A stretch of DNA of 64,000 nucleotides from Pseudodesulfovibrio sp. zrk46 (GTDB lineage: Bacteria > Desulfobacterota > Desulfovibrionia > Desulfovibrionales > Desulfovibrionaceae): assembly GCF_012516435.1 (NCBI RefSeq), contig NZ_CP051216.1, forward strand, positions 2,002,001 through 2,066,000, given 5' to 3'. The notes beneath the pieces are model-generated. The model had not been told where the DNA came from. It worked only from the letters and a program-made list of their open reading frames with translations, and ran no database searches. A program made the position numbers and the translations under genes. This document shows, piece by piece, positions 17,342 through 26,093 of the stretch; positions within the stretch are counted from its first letter, which is position 1, and the number at the start of each line of letters is the position of its first letter.

Positions 17342-17376
17342 AAAGCGGTTTACGAGACATTCTCGTAAACCGCTTT
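17342..17376 (-). terminator. Terminator hairpin after the methyltransferase gene
   Basis: A perfect 16-base stem (17342-17357 with 17361-17376) closed by a three-base loop, 25 bases beyond the stop of the minus-strand methyltransferase. The stem includes GCGGTTTACGA, nearly the arm of the 11780 terminator, which suggests one terminator family in this genome. Confidence 0.75.
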
Positions 17377-17400
17377 AGATTTCAAAAATATGTGGCTTGG

Positions 17401-18243
17401 CTATTTCTTGACGAAAACAAATTCGTTGCAGCCGTGGCCTCCACCGCATGTGATGAGGTGTTCCAATTGAAACCCTTTGGCTCGCAAGTGGTTGAACACT
17501 TCTTCCGGCCTGGAGACTTCAAACGGGTAGCCTCCGATCCAGTCGATGTAGTTGTACCATTTACTCATGCCGCGGTTCTTCTGGTATTCTTTCCATTCCT
17601 TGAAAGGTAAGGGATTCTTCCCGTTGATTGCCCTGGCAGTGGCATACATGGTTTCCATGCCAGCCACCATGGAGTACAAAATAACCTTCTTAAAGAATGG
17701 GCTTGATTGAACGTATGTCTTCTTCAGTTTGGTCCAGAGTCTGCTTTTAAAGCCCTGATCATTGTAAAGAGCAATGATCAGTTTGCCTCCCGGAGATACC
17801 AAGGATTGCGCGTTGTCTATGGCAGTCCACATGTCGCCTGTATGGTGAAGAACGCCCCAGGAGTACACAATGTCGTGCTGCTCAAGTGAGTCAACAAAGG
17901 CTTGATCGAGAATCGATCCCTCGCTGACTTCCCATGAGTTGTCCCTTTGAGCGAAGCTGTTCTTCAAGTCCGACGTACAAGCGACAGACTGAGGATCGAA
18001 ATCAAAAGAGCGGACTTTGGCACCCATTCTGGCGGCTGCCAGCGAAAAGAGACCGCTGCCAGAGCCGATATCCAGAAAGGTTTTCCCCTCAAGGGTGTCC
18101 ACTTCAAGGAGCTCTCTGAGCGACTTCTCGGCTTCTGCTTTTCTGGCCTCTGTCAGTTGTGACAGGAAGTTGCGCCAATTTTTACCAAAGCGAAACCGCT
18201 TTTTCTGTTCAATGTCACCTGCGTGAGATTCGTTGTTGTGCAT
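17401..18243 (-). CDS. Class I SAM-dependent methyltransferase
   Basis: A 280-aa soluble enzyme with the Rossmann-type methyltransferase core: motif I FLDIGSGSGLFSLAAARMGA (about residues 56-75), acidic loop SFDFDPQSV, and post-I/II motif DIVYSWGVLHHTGD, followed by GGKLIIALYND. The C-terminal 90 residues form a lid-like region ending in GGGHGCNEFVFVKK. It belongs to the broad UbiE/Methyltransf_11 group; the acceptor is unknown. It lies 18 bases downstream of the radical SAM gene on the same strand and next to the glycan locus, so methylation of a sugar or lipid precursor is the likeliest role. Confidence 0.82.
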   Translation of the reverse strand: MHNNESHAGDIEQKKRFRFGKNWRNFLSQLTEARKAEAEKSLRELLEVDTLEGKTFLDIGSGSGLFSLAAARMGAKVRSFDFDPQSVACTSDLKNSFAQRDNSWEVSEGSILDQAFVDSLEQHDIVYSWGVLHHTGDMWTAIDNAQSLVSPGGKLIIALYNDQGFKSRLWTKLKKTYVQSSPFFKKVILYSMVAGMETMYATARAINGKNPLPFKEWKEYQKNRGMSKWYNYIDWIGGYPFEVSRPEEVFNHLRAKGFQLEHLITCGGGHGCNEFVFVKK

Positions 18244-18261
18244 GTTCTCTTCTCGCAGATG

Positions 18262-19650
18262 CTATCTGTGGCGGAAGCCTCGGAAGGCAACGTTCTTGTC
18301 CAGGTACAGGCTCCGCATGGATGAAAGAGCGTTCTCTACCTGCTTGTCGTAGTAGGACTTGATGAGCTGTTCATTGGCTTCCAACAGCCCTCGGTAGATG
18401 TCCTCTTCGCTCTCGGTTGTAAAGTTGACCGCCAGTAGATCAGAGTTGAGGTGCTTGTTCTCGTAGAAGTCTTCGACGTCTTTGATGAGCCCTTCTTTGA
18501 TTGCGTGATAGTAGAGAGGAGAACCCGGGTATGGGGTGACGGGACGGATCGTTCTCATCTGCGACCCATCAAGGTATTTGAGCAGGAATTCGGTACCGCT
18601 CTTCAGGGTTTCCATGGTTTCACCAATGTTACCGAAGATGATGTTGAGTCCCGGGCTGAGTCCTGCTGCGAGGGTGGCGTCAACGCCCTTATATACTTGA
18701 TCAACGGTGAGGGCCTTGTTCATGTTCCTGAGAGCATCATTATCCATGGATTCGATGCCGTAGTTGATGAAGACACATCCGGCCTTCTTCATATGTGCAA
18801 GAACATCCGGTTTGGCGTAGTTGAGCCTGCCGTTGCACCACCACTTCACGTTCGTCTTGTTCTTAATCATTGCATTACACAACGATATCGTTCGCTCTTC
18901 AGAAGACATGAGGAGCTCATCAATGAAGACAATGTAGGTGATTCCGAAGTCTTTTTTCAGACGCTCGATCTCTTCCAAAATGGACTCGTCGGAACGGATT
19001 CGCTGTCCCGGGTCCAGTCTGTAACAGAAGTTGCATTTGAACTTGCAGCCACGACCGGAGAGAACCGGCATGACAAAATCTGTGGAAAGCGAGTTGGGCA
19101 TCCTCTTTTGTCGATAGTACTCGATGGGGAAGAGGTCCCAGGCCGGGAAGGGAATGGCATCGATATCTTCAATGACAGGTCTGCGAGGAGTGATGTGAAC
19201 ATCGTCGCCTTCCCGGTAGGCAATTCCCAGGATGTCAGAGAAGGGTTTCTTGTTTTCAAGAGCGTCGATGATCTCGAGCATCGTCTCTTCACCTTCACCG
19301 ATGACCGCGCAATCAGCCTGGGTTTTTTTGAGATAGAACTCCGGTTCCGGTGCCGGGCCGTGTCCGCCAAGAATGAAGTAAGGCCTGTTTTTGGACTTGT
19401 TGATTGCTTCAGCGGCCGCGAGGGTCTTTCTGTACTGGTAGTATCCAGCAATAGTGCTGTATCCGATGACGTCGAACTTGTTTTCATCCAGGTATTCCGT
19501 GAGATGTTCGTCCGGATAGTGGTGGAAGTCCTGGCTGTAAATGACAACCTCATGGCCTGCTTCTCTAAGGACAGAAGCGATGTAGCCGAGTCCCATGGGG
19601 AAGTGATGTGTATCGGAAAGATTGTCGTATACTACTAGCAAGATTTTCAT
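18262..19650 (-). CDS. B12-binding-domain radical SAM enzyme
   Basis: An N-terminal cobalamin-binding-like Rossmann domain (MKILLVVYDN to about 150, with GHGPAPEPEFYLKK) is followed by a radical SAM barrel whose cluster motif is CKFKCNFC near residue 209. Members of this class perform methylations or other radical chemistry on unactivated carbons in lipid, cofactor and natural-product pathways. The frame is open 62 codons further upstream; the ATG at 19650 has a GAGG site and leaves a normal 155-base divergent promoter region. It pairs with the downstream methyltransferase. A second enzyme of the same class is at 42630. No classic DxHxxG cobalamin ligand motif is visible, so cobalamin use is inferred from family only. 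Confidence 0.83.
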   Translation of the reverse strand: MKILLVVYDNLSDTHHFPMGLGYIASVLREAGHEVVIYSQDFHHYPDEHLTEYLDENKFDVIGYSTIAGYYQYRKTLAAAEAINKSKNRPYFILGGHGPAPEPEFYLKKTQADCAVIGEGEETMLEIIDALENKKPFSDILGIAYREGDDVHITPRRPVIEDIDAIPFPAWDLFPIEYYRQKRMPNSLSTDFVMPVLSGRGCKFKCNFCYRLDPGQRIRSDESILEEIERLKKDFGITYIVFIDELLMSSEERTISLCNAMIKNKTNVKWWCNGRLNYAKPDVLAHMKKAGCVFINYGIESMDNDALRNMNKALTVDQVYKGVDATLAAGLSPGLNIIFGNIGETMETLKSGTEFLLKYLDGSQMRTIRPVTPYPGSPLYYHAIKEGLIKDVEDFYENKHLNSDLLAVNFTTESEEDIYRGLLEANEQLIKSYYDKQVENALSSMRSLYLDKNVAFRGFRHR

Positions 19651-19782
19651 TTGTGGCCTCGTGTATTGAGAATGGCGCTTTTTAATTAAGAAATATCTTG
19701 GCGTGGATAGCAGTTTAAGGGGGACGTGTCTATAACGTGTGCTGGTAGCCGACTGCATTATGAGATGGGGTGTGGTTGAAGT

Positions 19783-19803
19783 TTGTACAATTTTCTTGTA
19801 CAA
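19783..19803 (+). promoter_or_regulatory. Tandem TTGTACAA palindromes at the start of the glycan gene cluster
   Basis: Two identical eight-base perfect palindromes TTGTACAA (19783-19790 and 19796-19803) are spaced 13 bases centre to centre, and the second ends two bases before the regulator ATG. The first overlaps TACAAT, a possible -10 box, which would make the transcript almost leaderless. The position directly at a winged-helix gene suggests autoregulation. Confidence 0.5.
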
Positions 19804-19805
19804 CC

Positions 19806-20336
19806 ATGTGCATGCTTGCACAGTTATTTGCCTCAAAAACCAGAATCAGGGTTCTGTTGAAGTTGTTCTTGAATCCAGAAGTGTCCTGTTATCTCAGGGA
19901 ATTGGCTTCTGAGTTCGAGTTGTCCCCCAACTCGTTGAAGGTTGAGCTCGATAATTTGAGTGAAGCCGGATACCTCGTTCGAGAGCAGAGTGGGCGCTCG
20001 GTGTATTTCAGAGCGAACAAGAAGCATCCTTTTTTCCCGGAAGTGTCTTCGATTGTTCGAAAGTCTCTAGGGATAGATAAGCTGATTGATGAGGTTATCA
20101 AAAGCCTTGGCAGCGTCGAGGCTGCATACATCCTTGACGACTATGCAGTCGGCAAGGATTCGGGGCTTATCGATGTCCTCGTTGTCGGTGATATCAATAG
20201 AGAGAGACTGAACGAGCTACGTGGGATCGTGGAAGGCAAAATCAGCCGTAAGGTTCGAGTAATGGACGTTACTCCTGAGGATTTTGAGGCAAGCCGTGAT
20301 GTGTTTCTGAAACGTCCCAATTGGAAGGTGGTGTAA
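19806..20336 (+). CDS. Winged-helix regulator with degenerate nucleotidyltransferase-like domain
   Basis: Residues 1-75 form an ArsR-like winged helix (CYLRELASEFELSPNSLKVE, then wing region LVREQSGRSVYF). Residues 90-176 resemble the MNT/minimal nucleotidyltransferase fold often fused to such helices (YILDDYAVG...IDVLVVGD), but the glycine-serine of the active-site loop is replaced by DD and only one of the metal-binding aspartates remains, so it is probably inactive and perhaps a ligand sensor. It is the first gene of about 36 kb of co-directional glycan genes and lies on top of the TTGTACAA pair. No Shine-Dalgarno is visible; an ATG two codons later is an alternative. Its stop overlaps the next start (TAATG). 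Confidence 0.7.
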   Translation: MCMLAQLFASKTRIRVLLKLFLNPEVSCYLRELASEFELSPNSLKVELDNLSEAGYLVREQSGRSVYFRANKKHPFFPEVSSIVRKSLGIDKLIDEVIKSLGSVEAAYILDDYAVGKDSGLIDVLVVGDINRERLNELRGIVEGKISRKVRVMDVTPEDFEASRDVFLKRPNWKVV

Positions 20337-22060
20337 TGGGGCATAAAGCTCTCTTCAGGTTCGCTTGGGCCCTTTCCGAAGGCTATCGCGGACGTCTCTT
20401 GTTGTTTGTCTTTTTGCTGCTGATCGCCTCCTTGCTGGAGAGCGTTTCCATCACGCTTGTGTTACCCGTTCTTTCCGCTATTTCAGGTGGAAGTGGTGGT
20501 GGCTCCGTCGTGAAGATGCTCGAGGAAATGACAGCAGGCATCGATCAGATGACATTGATTTACAGTGTCGTCGGAATCCTGATCGTAGTGATGTTTTTCC
20601 GCTTCCTGTTTGGGCTCTTTGCAGAGTGCTACAAGGCCAAGCTCGCTCACCATATCAGGCTCAGTCTTCGTATGAAGATGTATGATCAATACATCAATGC
20701 CAAGTATGAGTTCGTTCAAAGAAAAAAGCATGGAGAGTTGCTCCATAATATTACCACCGAGGCTGCGTCCTCAGGCGGGTTTCTTGTCCAAAGTGCCAAT
20801 ATGTTCTTTGAGGGCATGGTGTTTTTGTCTCTCTATACGACCATCTTTTTTGCCGACGTCAAAATCGCCCTGTTCGCCACAGGGGTTGCGATCGTTGGTA
20901 TAATTGTCTCGAGGTGGCTCGGATCCAAGTACATGGTCATGATTGGCAGACGGCTCATTGAAGTGCAGCAGGTTCTCACTTCCTATTTGTCCGAGGCTTT
21001 CAGTTCTATTCGTGATGTGAAAATGCTTGGACTGGCCCCCTCATTCATGGGCAAGTATGAAAAAGAGTCTTTAAAATTTATCAGGCTTGCAGTTCTGTCC
21101 GTATTCCTCTCTGCGGTTCCGAGTAACTCGGCCCATGTGATCGTTGCATTGGCCTTTGGCGGGCTGCTTATGCACTACACGCAGAACGTAGGGCTTTCTC
21201 CGGAGGCCGCCATCCCCTTGTTGGGGTTCTTTGCTTTGGCTTTTCACCGCCTCGCAACCGCAATTATGAAGATGTCCACCGCGTGGATGACATTGTCGAA
21301 AAAGTTCCCTTCTCTAGAATTGCTCTGGAAAGTTTTTCAGGGCGATATGCCGAGAGAGGGATCTCGGGAGCGTGAAAGTATCGAGTCAATCGACGGCGAT
21401 ATTGTCTTCGAGAACGTATCATACGCCTACCCTGATGGTGCCAATGTCGTGAAAGACTTCAGTTGCACACTCCCGAAGGGAGATCTGTCTGTCATTATCG
21501 GTAAGTCTGGCGCAGGTAAGTCTACTTTGATCAATATGATTGTCCGGTTGATAGATCCGAGTTCCGGAAAAATTACAGTCGGCGGCAAGGATATTAATGC
21601 TTACGACATCGGTTCCTGGCGCAAGCGAATCGGCTTTGTTTCACAATCTCCATGTTTGTTCAGCGGCACTATTCGTGAAAATATGGAAGTCGTGGGCGTT
21701 ACCGATGAGGCAACTCTTCAAGAGGCGCTCGAAGTCGCAGGCTTTCATGAGATTGACAAGCAGCTCAGCAAGGGGCTCGACTCTGAAGTTGGAGAAGGAG
21801 GCGGTCAGGTCTCCGGTGGCCAGCGACAGAGGATTGTCATTGCAAGAGCACTGGCCCTTGAGCCAGATGTTTTGATTCTGGACGAAGCAACGAGTGCTTT
21901 GGATAAGGATAATGAAGAGTTGATCCTTGCGAATCTTCATCGGTACGCAAAAGAAAAAGGAATGACTGTCATCGCTGTTTCGCACCGTCAGGCGATCATG
22001 CGGTTTGCAGATAAAATCATAGATGTGCATGCCCTTGAAGCTGCACCGGGAGTTCTCTAG
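20336..22060 (+). CDS. ABC transporter, MsbA/PglK-type lipid-linked glycan flippase
   Basis: A 574-aa half-transporter: membrane domain with about six helices (first at residues 22-45, next near 80-100 and so on to about 310), then an ATP-binding domain with Walker A GKSGAGKST (near 389), Q-loop GFVSQSPCLFSGT, signature VSGGQRQR and Walker B VLILDEATSALD. Length and fusion order match MsbA and the Campylobacter PglK flippase, which turns lipid-linked oligosaccharide across the inner membrane. No Wzx/Wzy is seen in this locus, so this protein is the best export candidate. It is translationally coupled to the regulator and followed after two bases by the next gene. PglK versus another lipid/polysaccharide export role cannot be decided here. 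Confidence 0.85.
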   Translation: MGHKALFRFAWALSEGYRGRLLLFVFLLLIASLLESVSITLVLPVLSAISGGSGGGSVVKMLEEMTAGIDQMTLIYSVVGILIVVMFFRFLFGLFAECYKAKLAHHIRLSLRMKMYDQYINAKYEFVQRKKHGELLHNITTEAASSGGFLVQSANMFFEGMVFLSLYTTIFFADVKIALFATGVAIVGIIVSRWLGSKYMVMIGRRLIEVQQVLTSYLSEAFSSIRDVKMLGLAPSFMGKYEKESLKFIRLAVLSVFLSAVPSNSAHVIVALAFGGLLMHYTQNVGLSPEAAIPLLGFFALAFHRLATAIMKMSTAWMTLSKKFPSLELLWKVFQGDMPREGSRERESIESIDGDIVFENVSYAYPDGANVVKDFSCTLPKGDLSVIIGKSGAGKSTLINMIVRLIDPSSGKITVGGKDINAYDIGSWRKRIGFVSQSPCLFSGTIRENMEVVGVTDEATLQEALEVAGFHEIDKQLSKGLDSEVGEGGGQVSGGQRQRIVIARALALEPDVLILDEATSALDKDNEELILANLHRYAKEKGMTVIAVSHRQAIMRFADKIIDVHALEAAPGVL

Positions 22061-22062
22061 AT

Positions 22063-23631
22063 ATGCGCGTGTTTTTGATGGAAATGATGCCTAATTTTTG
22101 GGAAGGCATTGTACGCACCCTTGAACAGGAACATGGCTGGGATATTGCATATTGGACCTTTGGTCGAGCCGGGCAGCCTGCTATCAGAGAGCGTTTCCCC
22201 AATACTGTCGTACATAATGCGGCCAAGGCCCTTCGTGGTGTTGGTGCAACCGGCCTTCCCGAGATGGAAGCCATCCCCCTGGAAACCTCCATTCTCAATG
22301 AATATGCTGATGTTGAGAGTGAATTCCTGAAGATGTGCGACAGGTATGACGTGCTGGAAACCTTCGGCTATCCTGACCGCGTTCGTCTGTTCCACCAGTT
22401 GCTGCGATACTGGCTGGAGGTCGTGAACCACTTCAAGCCTGAGCTGGTCCTGTTCGATACCATCCCCCATATGGGATATGACTATATCCTCTACCAGATC
22501 TGCCAGAAGCAGGGCGTCAAGACAGCCTTCTGGGGGCGTGTTGCCATTCCCGGATACATCTATCTGATGGAAAGCTACGGCTCCGGTTTTGAATTTCTCA
22601 AGGAAGAGTATACCCGACGCCTTGAAGCTGGGGATGATTTCAAAGTTCAGTACACCCCGGATGTAGAAGAGTACTTTTCAAAGATTACCGGCTCTGCCTC
22701 AAGTGTTCATGAGGTCCATTACCAGAAGAAGATCGGTGGCAAGCTGGCTTCTGCTCATACTTCGTTGTCCAAGAAAGCCCGAGAGAGGTTCGACGACTTC
22801 TTGTATTACTTCAAGAGGTTGACCAACGGCGTTCCCCCGAGCAACATGAAAAAGATCGGTAAGCCGTTCGAGAAATCCTTCTTTGGCTTGTTCGGCTATT
22901 ACACCTACAGGGATTTATCCACTCTCCGCAGGATGTGGGTCCGTAGGCACTACGACTCTCTTGCCACCAAGCCGGAGCACGACAAACCCTATGTTTTCTT
23001 TGCTCTCAGCTACCAGCCAGAGATGAACACCTCCCCATGCGCCGGTCAGTGGGTGCATTCCCAGTTGATGGTCGAAGCCATTAGCAAGGCTCTTCCTGAA
23101 GGGTGGCTTCTGTATGTGAAAGAGCACCCTGTTGTCCTCAATGGAGCAAAGCCGTTCTTTAGGTCCAGAAGCTGCACTTTCTATGACGATATCGCGAAAG
23201 TGGATAACGTCCGAATTATGCCCCTTGAGCTTTCGTCCACTGAACTGATTGACGGTGCACAGGCTGTTGCCACCGCAACAGGAACTGCTGGCTGGGAGGC
23301 CGTGGTCAGAGGAAAACAGACCATGATCTTTGGGCATTGCTGGTACCGTTTCTGTGAAGGTGTTCATCGTGTTGATTCCTATGAAGAATGCGTGGACTTT
23401 TTCAAGAAACTTGATGAGATGGGCACTGTGGAATTGGAGAAGGTGAAAAAGTATTTCCAGACGGTTGTTGACGTCTCTTACCGCGGATACTTTGACCGCA
23501 TCTTTGCTCGTATGGTTGATATTCCCCAGGAAGATAACGCTCGTCTGTTGGTTCAGGCTTTGGCCGATTATGCAGAGCATGGCGATACCTGTGAAATGCA
23601 GCGTGTCCGTCGCCTCGGAGATGAGGGATAG
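22063..23631 (+). CDS. Capsule-type glycosyltransferase-like protein
   Basis: A 522-aa soluble protein. The C-terminal half has the pattern of KpsC/KpsS and related capsular polysaccharide transferases: YVKEHPVVLNG near residue 350, then a Ser/Thr-rich ATATGTAGWEAVVRGK loop and FGHCWYRF, in which the conserved nucleotide-binding lobe and an adjacent acidic helix usually lie. The N-terminal half has no known motif. Donor and acceptor are unknown. It starts two bases after the flippase gene and ends two bases before another GT-B-like gene, so the three are clearly co-translated. Confidence 0.6.
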   Translation: MRVFLMEMMPNFWEGIVRTLEQEHGWDIAYWTFGRAGQPAIRERFPNTVVHNAAKALRGVGATGLPEMEAIPLETSILNEYADVESEFLKMCDRYDVLETFGYPDRVRLFHQLLRYWLEVVNHFKPELVLFDTIPHMGYDYILYQICQKQGVKTAFWGRVAIPGYIYLMESYGSGFEFLKEEYTRRLEAGDDFKVQYTPDVEEYFSKITGSASSVHEVHYQKKIGGKLASAHTSLSKKARERFDDFLYYFKRLTNGVPPSNMKKIGKPFEKSFFGLFGYYTYRDLSTLRRMWVRRHYDSLATKPEHDKPYVFFALSYQPEMNTSPCAGQWVHSQLMVEAISKALPEGWLLYVKEHPVVLNGAKPFFRSRSCTFYDDIAKVDNVRIMPLELSSTELIDGAQAVATATGTAGWEAVVRGKQTMIFGHCWYRFCEGVHRVDSYEECVDFFKKLDEMGTVELEKVKKYFQTVVDVSYRGYFDRIFARMVDIPQEDNARLLVQALADYAEHGDTCEMQRVRRLGDEG

Positions 23632-23633
23632 GG

Positions 23634-25061
23634 ATGAAGACGATTGCGTTTTACGCCCTTGCAGCTAAGCATTGTCGTGATCTTTTGGCGTTGGCCAAGA
23701 TGATGGCACCGCTTGTTGATGCAAGGATGGTCTTTTACCTGCCTGGAGGTGCAGCTTTTGCCGATGTGGAAGTTGCCGTCAAAGAGGCTGGTTTCGACTG
23801 CGTGAACCGGAAATCCGTGACGTTGCGCCCGGGTACAAAGCGTCATCCTCTCATCCGCAAGTCCTTGGATGCCGTAATGACGGCATACGTCACAGGACGG
23901 AGATACGTACAGCAAGTTCAGTTGAAGTTCGAAGCTCTCAAAACAGATGCTTCAGGCAGTAAGTTTGAGAGCAAGGTCGATCAGCATATGAAGGCACACG
24001 CTTCGTTGGTGACTCGACATCGCAAGTTCCTGGATGAAGTGAAGCCCGACTATATCTTTACTGAAAGCGACCGGTCATCTGCCGATTTGTTGCTGCTTCT
24101 TCAGGAATGCAAAAAGAGAGGCGTTAAGATTGTCCTGCCACACCTCGTGTGGAGTTCCGCTCATGGCGAATTGTGGTTTAACCGCGTTCGCTACGGGCGT
24201 TGTCTGTTGAGCAATTTTCAACTGACCCGATTCTCTTCTGCCCAAAAGAAGAAGATGTTCGGGGAGATTGAAAACCATGCGTACCGCGGAGTGACATTTT
24301 TCCCGGTGGCGGAAACCGTTGCGTTGAACAAGTCGGTAGCGAACTTCACGCCTTCATGGGTGAGTGGAACCGGAATGGCCGACGTCGTCTGTGTTGATAG
24401 CGAGTTCACCCGTAAACGGATTGTCTCCCAGGGAGTGCCTGAAAGTAAAATCTGCGAAGTGGGCGATGTCTCGTACGATTATCTGTACGCATGTCAGGTG
24501 GATCGTGAGGCCAGACTGAAATCGCTTCGGAGTGTGTATCAACTTGCCGAGGGGCGAAAGATCGTTATTTGTTCTTTGCCGCAGTATATTAAGCTGAATT
24601 TCGATTCAAAAAAGCAGTATTGCCAAGAAATGGATGCGCTGTTGGAGCGCATCGCCTTGCCTGACGTTGAATGTCTTGTCTCTCTCCATCCCATGGCACG
24701 GGAGAATGAGATCAAGCATGTTTTGGATAAGCACGGTGCAAAGGTTTTGAAAGAGCGCCTGTTCGATGTGCTGCCTTTGGCTGATGCATTTGTTGCGTCT
24801 GCGTCGAGCACGTTGACCTGGGCTTTGGCTGCCGGAGTTCCTGCCATTAACATTGATTATTATCGTGTAGCAGCCGTGACCAAAGGGTTTTGGGATGACT
24901 TTACATGCCTTTCTCAGGTGAAGGCTCCGGAACAATTGGAGCAGGCCTTGAGAACGGCTTTGGATTCTGATTTGGATTTCACTCATGATTGGCATTTGCT
25001 CTCACGCGATGCCCTGTTCGATGGAAACACGGCGTCTCGCTATGCCGAGATCGTGAAGTAG
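23634..25061 (+). CDS. GT-B-fold-like glycosyl- or glycerophosphotransferase
   Basis: A 475-aa soluble protein whose C-terminal half contains VSLHPMARENE, LFDVLPLADAFVASASST and GVPAINIDYYRV, the arrangement of nucleotide-sugar epimerase/CDP-glycerol transferase-like GT-B lobes. It is a paralogue of the protein at 34098: both have SLHP, LPxAD and SSTxxWAxxxxxP in the same order and spacing. Function beyond surface-carbohydrate assembly cannot be stated. It lies between another putative transferase and legB. Confidence 0.6.
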   Translation: MKTIAFYALAAKHCRDLLALAKMMAPLVDARMVFYLPGGAAFADVEVAVKEAGFDCVNRKSVTLRPGTKRHPLIRKSLDAVMTAYVTGRRYVQQVQLKFEALKTDASGSKFESKVDQHMKAHASLVTRHRKFLDEVKPDYIFTESDRSSADLLLLLQECKKRGVKIVLPHLVWSSAHGELWFNRVRYGRCLLSNFQLTRFSSAQKKKMFGEIENHAYRGVTFFPVAETVALNKSVANFTPSWVSGTGMADVVCVDSEFTRKRIVSQGVPESKICEVGDVSYDYLYACQVDREARLKSLRSVYQLAEGRKIVICSLPQYIKLNFDSKKQYCQEMDALLERIALPDVECLVSLHPMARENEIKHVLDKHGAKVLKERLFDVLPLADAFVASASSTLTWALAAGVPAINIDYYRVAAVTKGFWDDFTCLSQVKAPEQLEQALRTALDSDLDFTHDWHLLSRDALFDGNTASRYAEIVK

Positions 25062-25079
25062 CTCCATAAGGAGATTGAT

Positions 25080-26090
25080 ATGCAGTTGAAAGGAAAAAAG
25101 ATTCTTGTGACCGGGGCTGATGGCTTCATCGGCTCTCACCTTACCGAGTATCTCGTCCGGATGGGATGTGATGTTAAGGCATTCACATTGTATAATTCGT
25201 TCAATTCCTGGGGATGGCTTGATGACAGTCCCAAGGAAATCTTGGATGAAATAGAAATTTTCTCCGGAGATATCCGTGACCCCAATGGCGTCAGGCAGGC
25301 TGTGTCTGGATGCGATGTGGTCCTGCACCTTGCTGCTTTGATTGCTATTCCCTACTCGTATCACTCTCCTGATACCTATGTTGATACCAATGTGAAGGGC
25401 ACGCTGAACATCGTTCAGGCTGCCCGGGATCTAGGGGTTGAGCGTGTGGTGAATACTTCCACCAGTGAAGTGTACGGTACAGCTCGTTTTGTTCCCATTC
25501 ATGAAGAACATCCGCTTCAGGGACAGTCGCCTTACTCTGCATCAAAGATTGGCGCTGATCAGATCGCATTGAGCTTTCACAACTCCTTTGAAACACCAGT
25601 GACTGTTATCCGACCGTTCAACACCTACGGCCCCAGGCAGTCTGCGCGCGCGGTCATCCCGACCATCATTACCCAGATTGCCAACGGCGCTCGCTCCATC
25701 AAGCTTGGCGCGCTGCACCCCACGAGAGATTTCAACTATGTGCTCGACACGGTTCGCGGCTTTGTTGCGGTGGCAGAAGCTGATGCGTGCGTCGGTGAAG
25801 TCACCAATGTCGGCAGCGGTTTTGAGATTTCCATTGGTGACACTGCAGCACTGATCGCCAAGGTCATGGGCGTTGATATTGAGATTACTTGTGACGAGCA
25901 GCGTCTCAGGCCTGAAGGCAGCGAAGTGGAAAGGCTTTTCGCGGACAATTCCAAGGTGAATAAGTTGGCAGGCTGGGAACCAGAATTCGGCGGAGTCGAA
26001 GGGTTTGAGAAAGGTCTCAAACTGACTGCCGAGTGGTTTGCCGACGAAAGAAACATCAAGAAATACAAGGCAAACATCTACAACGTCTAA
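25080..26090 (+). CDS. legB: LegB-type nucleotide-GlcNAc 4,6-dehydratase
   Basis: An extended short-chain dehydrogenase of 336 aa: NAD-binding GADGFIGSH (residues 11-19), STSEVYG with the active-site Ser/Thr, and YSASK (Tyr-Lys pair near 157), followed by RPFNTYGPRQ. This is the first committed enzyme of legionaminic-type nonulosonate synthesis, giving the 4-keto-6-deoxy sugar nucleotide. The assignment as LegB rather than a generic epimerase comes from sequence style and from the exact neighbour order: legC, formyltransferase, legI, legG and ptmE follow. AAGGAG precedes the ATG. The nucleotide (GDP or UDP) is not visible from sequence; ptmE nearby argues for GDP. Confidence 0.83.
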   Translation: MQLKGKKILVTGADGFIGSHLTEYLVRMGCDVKAFTLYNSFNSWGWLDDSPKEILDEIEIFSGDIRDPNGVRQAVSGCDVVLHLAALIAIPYSYHSPDTYVDTNVKGTLNIVQAARDLGVERVVNTSTSEVYGTARFVPIHEEHPLQGQSPYSASKIGADQIALSFHNSFETPVTVIRPFNTYGPRQSARAVIPTIITQIANGARSIKLGALHPTRDFNYVLDTVRGFVAVAEADACVGEVTNVGSGFEISIGDTAALIAKVMGVDIEITCDEQRLRPEGSEVERLFADNSKVNKLAGWEPEFGGVEGFEKGLKLTAEWFADERNIKKYKANIYNV

Positions 26091-26093
26091 GTC

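Larger units (their letters stand above)
16864..17400. other. Gene-poor interval of 537 bases
   Basis: Contains a possible minus-strand -10 box (TATAAT, read from 16963 to 16958) about 95 bases before the small exported protein, with no good -35 match; an isolated single arm of the hairpin sequence GGCGGCTTACGAT near 17018; a short open frame that may be a gene remnant (17153-17248); and the terminator at 17342-17376. Nothing else here supports an intact gene. Confidence 0.5.
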
